Part shown: positions 1 to 4,755 of the stretch, piece after piece | How the letters are laid out: every line of letters starts with the position of its first letter | Numbering within the stretch: position 1 is the stretch's first letter | Assembly (NCBI GenBank): GCA_958436045.1 | Contig: CAUBIP010000078.1 | Coordinates: forward strand, 1-7,610 | DNA length: 7,610 nt | DNA from: an uncultured Oscillospiraceae bacterium | GTDB lineage: Bacteria; Bacillota; Clostridia; Oscillospirales; Oscillospiraceae | Direction: 5' to 3' | Notes under the pieces: generated by a model | What the model was told of the DNA's origin: nothing | Seen by the model: the letters and a program-made list of their open reading frames with translations, nothing else | The model's database searches: none | Program-made: the position numbers and the translations under genes

Positions 1-1
1 G

Positions 2-154
2 GGCAGCCCCTATCTTTCCTGGAATTACCAGGACCCGGAGACGGCCGTGGCCGGGGTGGCGCTGCATGCTGCCGAGTGGCTGTATGTCAGGGCCGCGCCG
101 GTGCTCCTGCTCGCCGCAGCAGTTGGGGCGCTCCTGACTCGAAAGCGGGAATAA
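2..154 (+). CDS. C-terminal fragment of an unidentified membrane protein
   Basis: The frame is open from the window edge to a TAA at 152-154 and gives the last 50 residues of a protein whose start lies upstream. The visible part begins with a polar, aromatic stretch (SPYLSWNYQDPETAV). It continues into an amphipathic segment and then a hydrophobic run, APVLLLAAAVGALL, closed by the basic tail TRKRE. One transmembrane helix followed by a short positive tail suggests that the C-terminus is cytoplasmic. There is no LPxTG-type sorting signal before the helix. I do not recognise the family. The frame is supported by its sensible membrane-anchor composition and by its end just before an intergenic region with a promoter. 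No convincing terminator follows it. It could be the end of a multi-pass enzyme or of a surface-anchored protein. Confidence 0.55.
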   Translation, partial: GSPYLSWNYQDPETAVAGVALHAAEWLYVRAAPVLLLAAAVGALLTRKRE

Positions 155-294
155 ACAGGAGCAGAAAAGCGCTACAGCGCGTGCGTTCCGTGTTACCGCG
201 GGGCGTACTGCGTTTCAGTGCGGCAGGGGCGCATTTTCTGGTGCTTTTGCGAAAAAATCCTGCTGGAATATTGCAAAACTGGCGGTTTTTGCTA

Positions 295-323
295 TTGTAT
301 TTGCAGAAAAAGAAAAATATAAT
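295..323 (+). promoter_or_regulatory. Predicted sigma-70-type promoter of the flippase gene
   Basis: A perfect -10 box, TATAAT, lies at 318-323. A weak -35 match, TTGTAT, lies at 295-300, with the optimal 17-base spacer. The predicted transcription start is near 330, giving a leader of about 95 bases before the ATG at 426. A second, weaker candidate just upstream is TTGCAA at 271-276 with TATTGT at 293-298 (16-base spacer, start near 305). The surrounding A/T-rich patch (245-325) stands out against the GC-rich flanks, as expected for a promoter. Confidence 0.55.
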
Positions 324-394
324 AGGGGTACGCTCCACCCGGGGCGAAAGAACGCTTTGGGCGCGCAGCAGCGCGGCCAAATTTTAGTACCCCT
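324..394 (+). other. Structured leader: nested inverted repeats upstream of the flippase
   Basis: Three helices can be drawn. An outer 8-bp perfect stem pairs AGGGGTAC (324-331) with GTACCCCT (387-394). An inner hairpin pairs CGCTCC (331-336) with GGGGCG (341-346), with one G-U pair and an ACCC loop; base 331 is shared with the outer stem. A second inner hairpin pairs 356-366 with 371-381 around the loop AGCA, with one G-G mismatch. Together they could form a three-way junction before the ATG at 426. I do not match it to a known riboswitch. If transcription starts near 330, most of the outer 5' strand is not transcribed, which weakens the RNA reading. Confidence 0.3.
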
Positions 395-425
395 GCGGCG
401 CGGCGCAGAGAAAGTCAGGCGGTTT

Positions 426-1832
426 ATGGGAAAATATCGGGCACTTGCCCGCAATACGGTCATCATCAGCGCCGGGACGATGCTTTCAAAGCTGGTCGTC
501 TTTTTCATGGTGCGCTTTTATACCGGCGTCCTTTCCCCGGCGGAATACGGCACGGCAGACCTGCTGATTACGACGGTCAGCCTGCTGACGCCCTTTATCT
601 CCCTGGGGATCTCGGACGGCGTCTTCCGCTTTACGCCGGAGTACCCCCGGTCGCAGAAAAGCATTTTCAGCACCGGTATCTACACAGTCACAGCTGGTGC
701 GGTAGGGTTTGGCCTCCTGCTGCCGCTGCTGCATCTGGTGCCGGAGTTTCACGGGTATCTGGCCCTGCTGGTTCTCATGACGCTGGCGTCCTGCTATCAC
801 GCGGTCTGTGAGCAGTATGTCCGGGCGCAGGGGGATACGATGCTGTATGCCCTGCAGGGCCTGCTCAATACGACGCTGGTCGTCGTGCTGAATATTGTGC
901 TGCTCAAGGCGTTTCGGATGGGGATCACCGGATATGTGCTGTCCGTCGCCTTGGCGGATCTGACCTGCACGGTGGTCCTGATTCTGAAAAAGCGCCTCTG
1001 GCGCCGGATGACGCGCCGTCCAAACCGCAATCTGCGGCGGAAAATGCTGCGCTACAGCATCCCACTGATCCCGACGACGGTATTCTGGTGGATCACCAGT
1101 GCGTCGGACCGGTATATGATCAACGCAATGCTCGGGGGCGATGCCAATGGCATCTACACCGTCGCCAATAAGCTGCCGACGATTCTGACGCTGCTCTCCA
1201 GCGTTCTGATGCAGGCGTGGCAGTTTTCCGCCATCCAAGAATCGAAGAGCGATCTGCGGGAGCAGGCGCATTTTTATTCCAATGTCTGGCTGGCGCTGAT
1301 GGCGGCGCTGTTTATAGCTTCGAGTGCGATGATTGCCTTTGCAAAGCTGGAGATCCGGCTCCTGGCCAGTGATGCGTATTTTGATGCATGGCAATATGTG
1401 CCGGTGCTCTGTGCGGCGATGCTGTTTTGCGCCTTTACCTCGTTTTTAGGCAGCGTCTATACCGTGACACAGCGCAGCGGGCTGTCGTTTTGGACCTCGC
1501 TCATCGGTGCGGCAGTCAATATAGCTCTTAACGCGCTGCTGATCCCGTCCAAGCTGGGCATCCAGGGCGCGGCCATTGCGACGTTTGCCAGCTATTTTAT
1601 CGTCTTCCTAGTGCGGGCCAGAAGCGCCCGGCGTCTGATCCCGTTCCGCCTGTTTCAAGGCACGCTGCTGCTCAGTACCGTCGTCCTGGCTGGGCAGATC
1701 CTCTTTATCAGCTTCCAGTGGCCTGGTTGGCAGATCGCCCAAGCCGTCGCCCTCCTCGCCCTTCTCATCATCGACCGCCGCCAGCTCCTTGAACTCCTGT
1801 ACGACCTGGCCCGGAAACGAAAAAAACAATAA
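426..1832 (+). CDS. Polysaccharide/lipid flippase, MOP superfamily (Wzx/PST-like)
   Basis: The product is a 468-residue polytopic membrane protein, the usual length for this family, with roughly a dozen to fourteen hydrophobic segments. The N-terminus (NTVIISAGTMLSKLVVFFM, then RFYTGVLSPAEYGTADL) is characteristic of polysaccharide biosynthesis flippases: the first helix, then a 'YT..LSPAEYG' turn. A second family hallmark begins the C-terminal half, SIPLIPTTVFWWITSASDRY (residues 211-230). The C-terminal end is basic and cytoplasmic (LARKRKKQ). Such proteins move undecaprenyl-linked saccharides or related lipids across the cytoplasmic membrane for capsule, teichoic acid or other envelope polymers; the substrate cannot be told from sequence. 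I chose ATG 426 because the family N-terminus begins there, although its Shine-Dalgarno match (AGGCGG, 417-422) is poor and close. A TTG at 357 would add 23 basic residues and has no better ribosome site. No glycosyltransferase gene is visible nearby, so the gene appears to be a single unit. Confidence 0.88.
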   Translation: MGKYRALARNTVIISAGTMLSKLVVFFMVRFYTGVLSPAEYGTADLLITTVSLLTPFISLGISDGVFRFTPEYPRSQKSIFSTGIYTVTAGAVGFGLLLPLLHLVPEFHGYLALLVLMTLASCYHAVCEQYVRAQGDTMLYALQGLLNTTLVVVLNIVLLKAFRMGITGYVLSVALADLTCTVVLILKKRLWRRMTRRPNRNLRRKMLRYSIPLIPTTVFWWITSASDRYMINAMLGGDANGIYTVANKLPTILTLLSSVLMQAWQFSAIQESKSDLREQAHFYSNVWLALMAALFIASSAMIAFAKLEIRLLASDAYFDAWQYVPVLCAAMLFCAFTSFLGSVYTVTQRSGLSFWTSLIGAAVNIALNALLIPSKLGIQGAAIATFASYFIVFLVRARSARRLIPFRLFQGTLLLSTVVLAGQILFISFQWPGWQIAQAVALLALLIIDRRQLLELLYDLARKRKKQ

Positions 1833-1886
1833 TGCCAAAAGCAGCCTGTCCGATCTAAACTGAACCGCCAGGCTGCTTTTGGCATT
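1831..1886 (+). terminator. Bidirectional intrinsic terminator after the flippase gene
   Basis: A perfect 18-bp inverted repeat pairs AATGCCAAAAGCAGCCTG (1831-1848) with its complement at 1869-1886 across a 20-base loop. The core is the classical A-tract/GC-stem/T-tract form (AAAAGCAGCCTG with CAGGCTGCTTTT), so it could work in both directions. Its left arm overlaps the last two bases of the flippase stop codon (1830-1832). Confidence 0.85.
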
Positions 1887-1950
1887 GTAATAGAAAACAC
1901 TGTGATGCCTGGTGTTAAAAACCGGCAGGAGACATCACGGACTATCCAGA

Positions 1951-1967
1951 AATATTCACAGAATATT
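1951..1967. promoter_or_regulatory. Palindrome upstream of the marR promoter, possible regulator site
   Basis: AATATTC (1951-1957) and GAATATT (1961-1967) form a perfect inverted repeat around ACA. The 7-3-7 geometry is the same as the palindrome at 2024-2040, but the half-site sequence differs. It ends 23 bases before the -35 box at 1991, where an activator or auxiliary operator could sit. It lies in A/T-rich DNA, so chance is a real possibility. Confidence 0.3.
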
Positions 1968-1990
1968 AACATATTTTCGATAAAAATCCA

Positions 1991-2019
1991 TTGCGGCAAA
2001 TTGGAAAATCTGGTATAGT
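1991..2019 (+). promoter_or_regulatory. Predicted promoter of the marR-citrate synthase operon
   Basis: TTGCGG (1991-1996) and TATAGT (2014-2019) are separated by 17 bases. The -10 box is preceded by TGG, giving an extended -10 (TGnTATAGT). The predicted start is near 2026, which puts the operator-like palindrome at 2024-2040 on the start site and leaves a leader of about 44 bases. Confidence 0.7.
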
Positions 2020-2023
2020 ATGG

Positions 2024-2040
2024 TTGAAAATATTTTTCAA
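2024..2040. promoter_or_regulatory. Operator-like palindrome at the marR transcription start
   Basis: TTGAAAA (2024-2030) and TTTTCAA (2034-2040) are perfect inverted 7-mers around TAT, 17 bp in all. The site covers the predicted transcription start and sits 29 bases before the marR ATG. MarR-family dimers generally bind 16-20-bp palindromes in their own promoters and act by blocking RNA polymerase. Autorepression of the operon from here is therefore the natural inference. Confidence 0.55.
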
Positions 2041-2069
2041 TAGAAACAATCAAGCGAAGGAGCCGGGGT

Positions 2070-2555
2070 ATGGTGTATGAGGCGTGTGCGGCGCAGTTGC
2101 TGGAGCTTTTGATTTATGGGGCGCACGCAGGGCAGCGGGCGCGGCAGGCAATGCAGATGCTGCAAGGCGAGATCGTGGTACTTTACTTGCTGTATTGCTT
2201 AGGCGGCAGCGCGACGCCGGGTTATATCAGCCGCCAACTCAACCGTTCCGCATCCCGGATTACCAATACCCTCAACGCCCTGGAGGAAAAACATTTTGTC
2301 CGCCGGGACCATGAGAGTGACGACCGTCGCAAGGTCACGGTACACCTGACGCAGACCGGGCGGGCCTATATGGAGCAAGAGCAGCGGCAGCTAATTCTGG
2401 CGCTGGCCCGGGCGTTGACTTGCCTAAATGAGGGCGAGGTGCGAGAATATCTTCGCTTGAACCAGAAACTCAGCCGCAGCTTTCATGGCGCATTCCCTTG
2501 CCCGTTGGGCAGTCCAGACGCCAAGCCGCTGGCCTCGACGAAAGGAAGTGCGTAA
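2070..2555 (+). CDS. MarR-family winged-helix transcriptional regulator
   Basis: This 161-residue protein has the MarR layout. An N-terminal dimerisation helix comes first (about 1-30), then a winged-helix DNA-binding domain (about 35-100), then a C-terminal helix that returns to the dimer interface (about 101-138). The recognition-helix region reads RSASRITNTLNALEEKHFV (59-77). The wing carries the family signature RRDHESDDRRKVTVHLTQTG (78-97), with the Asp-Arg pair that anchors the wing. The last 20 residues are a low-complexity Pro/Ser/Ala tail beyond the usual end of the fold. A strong Shine-Dalgarno site, GAAGGAG (2056-2062), lies 7 bases before the ATG. The citrate synthase ATG follows the TAA with no gap, so the two genes are almost certainly co-transcribed. 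The regulator probably controls its own operon through the palindrome at 2024-2040; the ligand is unknown. Such proteins are usually repressors relieved by small aromatic or acidic ligands, or by oxidation. Confidence 0.9.
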   Translation: MVYEACAAQLLELLIYGAHAGQRARQAMQMLQGEIVVLYLLYCLGGSATPGYISRQLNRSASRITNTLNALEEKHFVRRDHESDDRRKVTVHLTQTGRAYMEQEQRQLILALARALTCLNEGEVREYLRLNQKLSRSFHGAFPCPLGSPDAKPLASTKGSA

Positions 2556-3914
2556 ATGGAAAAGAAGGATTACTCTTGCATTACACCGGAAATTTTTCAG
2601 ATGGCGGAGCTTTGCAAGCACGAAGGCGTGATTGACAAAACACTTTATGAGACCTATAAGGTCAATCGCGGTCTGCGAGACGAGAATGGCAACGGTGTTC
2701 TGACGGGGCTGACGGAGATTTCCGAGGTTTGTTCCCGGGAGCCGGACGGGACGCCCTGTAATGGGCAGTTGTTCTACCGCGGGTATGACGTCAAGCAGCT
2801 CATCCAGGGCTGCATTCAGGAAAATCGCTTTGGGTTTGAGGAGGCGACGTATCTGCTGCTCTTTGGCCGTCTGCCAAATGAAGCGCAGCTGCATCGCTTC
2901 CAGGAGATGCTGGCTGGGTACCGGACACTGCCGAACTCGTTTGTCCGAGATATTATCATGAAAGCGCCCAGCCGGGATATTATGAATTCTATGGCCCGCT
3001 CTGTTCTGACGCTTTACAGCTACGACAACAACGCCGACGATACCAGCATTGCCAACGTGCTGCGGCAGTGCTTGCAGCTGATTGCGCTCTTCCCGCAGCT
3101 GGCGCTGTATAGCTATCAGGCGTATGATTACTATATCAAGGAGAATACCAGCTTCTTTATCAATCATCCGGAGCCGTCGCTTTCGGCGGCGGAGAATATC
3201 CTGCATATGCTGCGCAAGGACGGCGCGTATACGAATTTGGAGGCGCGGCTGCTTGACCTGGCGCTGATCATTCACGCCGAGCACGGCGGCGGCAACAACT
3301 CCACATTTATCACCCACGTCGTCACCTCCTCTGGGACGGATACCTATTCTGCCATAGCAGCGGCGCTGGGCTCCCTGAAGGGGCCGAAGCACGGTGGCGC
3401 GAACATTCGGGTCTGCCACATGTTTGAGGATATCAAGCGGCATGTGACAGATTGGAATGATGAAGCGGAGATTGCCGCCTATCTGACGAAGATACTGCAC
3501 AAGGACGCCTTTGATCACAGTGGCCTGATCTACGGCATCGGCCACGCGGTCTACTCCAAGTCGGACCCGCGTGCAGAGATCTTCCAGTCCTTTGTTTCTA
3601 TGCTGGCGAAGGAGAAGGGGTATGAGCGGGAATACCAGCTCTATGCCAACGTGGAGCGGCTGGCCCCCCAGGTCATTGCGCAGGAGCGGAGAATGTACAA
3701 GGGTGTCAGCGCCAATGTGGACTTCTACAGCGGCTTTGTCTATCAGATGTTGGGTATCCCAGAGGAGCTGTTTACTCCGATTTTCGCCATCTCCCGGATT
3801 ACAGGCTGGAGCGCGCATCGGGTGGAGGAACTCATCAATGGCAACCGGATCATTCGTCCGGCGTACCGCGCGGTCCTGCCCCGGCGGTCGTATCAAAAGC
3901 TGGGCGAGCGTTGA
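2556..3914 (+). CDS. gltA: Citrate synthase (citrate/2-methylcitrate synthase family)
   Basis: This 452-residue enzyme condenses acetyl-CoA with oxaloacetate to make citrate in the cytoplasm. In fermentative Clostridia this usually feeds 2-oxoglutarate and glutamate synthesis rather than a full TCA cycle. The catalytic set is complete. IIHAEHGGGNNST places the oxaloacetate-site His at 243, GPKHGGAN supplies His279, and YGIGHAVYSKSDPR supplies His330 and Arg339. VSANVDFYSGF supplies the catalytic Asp389, and SRITGWSAH contains Arg414. By comparison with the pig enzyme, His243, His279 and Asp389 correspond to its His-His-Asp triad. The length exceeds the roughly 370-residue short bacterial type because of an N-terminal extension (1-65) and an insert around 185-215, as in a clostridial subgroup known from memory. 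An AAAGGAAG ribosome site (2541-2548) lies inside the end of marR. The symbol is by function; a 2-methylcitrate or Re/Si distinction cannot be made from sequence alone, though the fold is the Si-type family. Confidence 0.93.
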   Translation: MEKKDYSCITPEIFQMAELCKHEGVIDKTLYETYKVNRGLRDENGNGVLTGLTEISEVCSREPDGTPCNGQLFYRGYDVKQLIQGCIQENRFGFEEATYLLLFGRLPNEAQLHRFQEMLAGYRTLPNSFVRDIIMKAPSRDIMNSMARSVLTLYSYDNNADDTSIANVLRQCLQLIALFPQLALYSYQAYDYYIKENTSFFINHPEPSLSAAENILHMLRKDGAYTNLEARLLDLALIIHAEHGGGNNSTFITHVVTSSGTDTYSAIAAALGSLKGPKHGGANIRVCHMFEDIKRHVTDWNDEAEIAAYLTKILHKDAFDHSGLIYGIGHAVYSKSDPRAEIFQSFVSMLAKEKGYEREYQLYANVERLAPQVIAQERRMYKGVSANVDFYSGFVYQMLGIPEELFTPIFAISRITGWSAHRVEELINGNRIIRPAYRAVLPRRSYQKLGER

Positions 3915-3936
3915 AGGCGGACCAAAATAAACGGAT

Positions 3937-3987
3937 CAAAACAAAAGATCTGGTGCACTGCAACGGTGCGCCAGATCTTTTGTTTTG
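3937..3987 (+). terminator. Strong bidirectional terminator between citrate synthase and the DUF554 remnant
   Basis: A 22-bp stem pairs 3937-3958 with 3966-3987 around the loop TGCAACG. The outer 17 bp (CAAAACAAAAGATCTGG and its complement) are perfect. One T-G wobble at 3954/3970 precedes GCAC/GTGC. A-rich and T-rich arms on both sides fit use by both converging genes: citrate synthase on plus and the DUF554 gene, ending at 4006, on minus. Confidence 0.9.
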
Positions 3988-4005
3988 CGGGCGTGTGGCC
4001 TCGGA

Positions 4006-4484
4006 TTAGAAGGGCCAGGGGAGATAGGAAAACGCGATGGCAAAGATGATGGTCGGGAGCATATTGGCTACCCGCAGCAGCTTGCTCCAGACGAGATTGA
4101 CCCCCACGCAGAAGATCAAAATCGAGCCGATCAGCGAGAGATACGAGACCGCCAGCTCCGTCAGGGCCGGGGCCAGCAGCTGGGCCAGGAGCGTGACGGC
4201 TCCCTCCAGCACGAATACCGGGATGGCGGAGAAGATGCAGCCCTTGCCTAGTGAGGCGGTCATGACTGCGATGATGACGCAGTCCAAGACGGCTGCCAGG
4301 GTGCTGCAATCCCGGCTGGCGCCGTCCTGAATCGCGCCGACGAGGGCCATGATAAATAGCACGGCGCTGCCGCACCTTTTGCAGCGCCTCCTGCCGCGCC
4401 GGGTGCCCACGCCGCCCGGCGAACAGGCCGAAAAATCCGCCCAGCAAAATCCCGGCGCAGTTGATGATCGTTCAAACCCAGCAT
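4006..4484 (-). pseudogene. DUF554-family membrane protein gene, frame-broken and internally shortened
   Basis: The minus strand starts at ATG 4484 after a GTGAGG ribosome site (4494-4499). Removing one A at 4471-4472 gives a typical DUF554 N-terminus (MLGLTIINCAGILLGG, then FFGLFAGRRG). Near 4377-4380 the frame must change again to reach the rest: CGSAVLFIMALVGAIQDG, then SRDCSTLAAVLD, then a hydrophobic C-terminal half with VNLVWSKLLRVANMLPT, ending at TAA 4006-4008. The rejoined product would be about 158 residues. DUF554 (YdfK/YqgA-like) proteins are, from memory, about 220-235, and the missing part is the middle. The second break therefore looks like a deletion scar rather than a single-base slip. 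The family is polytopic and its function is poorly known. Single-base breaks could be assembly errors, but the internal shortening would remain. Its promoter seems intact. Confidence 0.75.
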
Positions 4485-4513
4485 GATGAAAAACCTCACA
4501 GAAAAAGTCTTTT

Positions 4514-4544
4514 TCGCAGTTGCGACGAACAACTGCGACGAACA
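4514..4544. repeat. Inverted and direct repeats at the DUF554 start region, operator-like
   Basis: TCGCAGTTG (4514-4522) and CAACTGCGA (4530-4538) form a perfect 9-bp inverted repeat around a 7-base loop. Overlapping it, TGCGACGAACA occurs twice at 4521-4531 and 4534-4544, a 13-base period. The block starts directly downstream of the minus-strand -10 box, at the predicted transcription start. It could be a repressor site or a hairpin in the leader. A further small palindrome, GAAAAAG-T-CTTTTTC, lies at 4501-4515. Confidence 0.45.
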
Positions 4545-4572
4545 GTATAGCAGAAAACGGAGAAAAAATCCA
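4544..4572 (-). promoter_or_regulatory. Predicted promoter of the DUF554 gene
   Basis: On the minus strand TATACT (4549 to 4544) is preceded by TGC, giving an extended -10 (TGnTATACT). The sequence 17 bases upstream, TGGATT (4572 to 4567), is a poor -35, which an extended -10 can tolerate. The start would be near 4537, about 53 bases before the ATG at 4484. Confidence 0.5.
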
Positions 4573-4609
4573 TGCCTACGGGATAAAGGACTGGCAGAGA
4601 AATTTCTGC

Positions 4610-4638
4610 TTGCATTTTTCAAGGCTGCGCTGTAAAAT
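4610..4638 (+). promoter_or_regulatory. Promoter of the riboswitch-antiporter unit
   Basis: TTGCAT (4610-4615) and TAAAAT (4633-4638) are separated by 17 bases. The predicted start, about 4645, falls two bases before the first helix of the fluoride aptamer, so the aptamer would be at the very 5' end of the mRNA, the usual arrangement for riboswitches. It is divergent from the DUF554 promoter, with 37 bases between the two -35 elements. Confidence 0.65.
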
Positions 4639-4644
4639 TACAAT

Positions 4645-4733
4645 AAGGGAATGAGGTTCTCCCGCGGGCGTGGCCCGAAACTGCCTTTGGCTGATGACTT
4701 CTGTATCTGATTACAGGGTCGTTAGCTTTTTTT
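4645..4733 (+). ncRNA. Fluoride riboswitch (crcB motif) with terminator expression platform
   Basis: The leader carries the crcB-motif landmarks in order. The first stem is GGGA/UCCC (4647-4650 with 4660-4663), closing the loop AUGAGGUUC. Then comes the run AAACUGCC (4678-4685), then GGCUGAUGACUUCUG (4689-4703). GCC-UUU-GGC (4683-4691) forms the second conserved helix. The loop bases GAGGUU (4653-4658) can pair over all six positions, including two wobbles, with GACUUC (4696-4701); this is the pseudoknot that defines the class. An extra hairpin, CGGGC-GUG-GCCCG (4665-4677), fills the linker between the first stem and AAAC. The layout agrees with the Thermotoga petrophila aptamer as I remember it. 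The known mechanism is that bound fluoride (through Mg2+ ions) stabilises the pseudoknot. Here that would withhold 4696-4698 from the terminator at 4690-4733 and switch the downstream gene on. Confidence 0.88.
4690..4733 (+). terminator. Regulatory terminator of the fluoride riboswitch
   Basis: GCTGATGAC (4690-4698) pairs with GTCGTTAGC (4718-4726) over nine positions, two of them G-U. Inside it CTGTA (4701-4705) pairs with TACAG (4712-4716) around the loop TCTGAT, with TT and G as small bulges. Seven T residues follow directly (4727-4733). No plus-strand gene reads in from upstream, since citrate synthase is already terminated at 3937-3987. The hairpin therefore lies between a promoter and its own gene and must act as an attenuator. 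Its 5' arm uses bases of the aptamer pseudoknot and second helix, so the two folds exclude each other. Confidence 0.85.
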
Positions 4734-4755
4734 CGGCCCTTTTGGAGGGATTTTT

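Noticed and set aside
166..222. Small hairpins after the first gene (GCGCTACAGCGC near 166-177; 204-210 with 216-222)
   Set aside because: The stems are short and have no T-tract, so they do not support a terminator call.
357..425. TTG at 357 as an upstream start for the flippase
   Set aside because: It adds 23 Arg-rich residues not typical of the family, and the TTG itself lies in a predicted hairpin. ATG 426 gives the normal family N-terminus.
486..1394. Minus-strand open frame (302 codons) opposite the flippase
   Set aside because: The product is rich in Arg, Gln and His, without domains, and arises from the GC-rich codon pattern of the plus-strand gene.
2424..3896. Long minus-strand open frame (490 codons) opposite citrate synthase
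   Set aside because: It is the antisense shadow of a gene with a complete citrate synthase active site. Its product has no recognisable domain and no ribosome site was seen.
4690..4726. CTGATGA (4691-4697) as part of a hammerhead ribozyme core
   Set aside because: The matching GAAA element and the three-stem layout are absent, and the fluoride aptamer explains the sequence fully.
4716..4743. Alternative hairpin GGGTCG/CGGCCC followed by TTTT
   Set aside because: It is only six pairs with one wobble and a 12-base U-rich loop, and would compete with the much better terminator at 4690-4733. It is most likely incidental.
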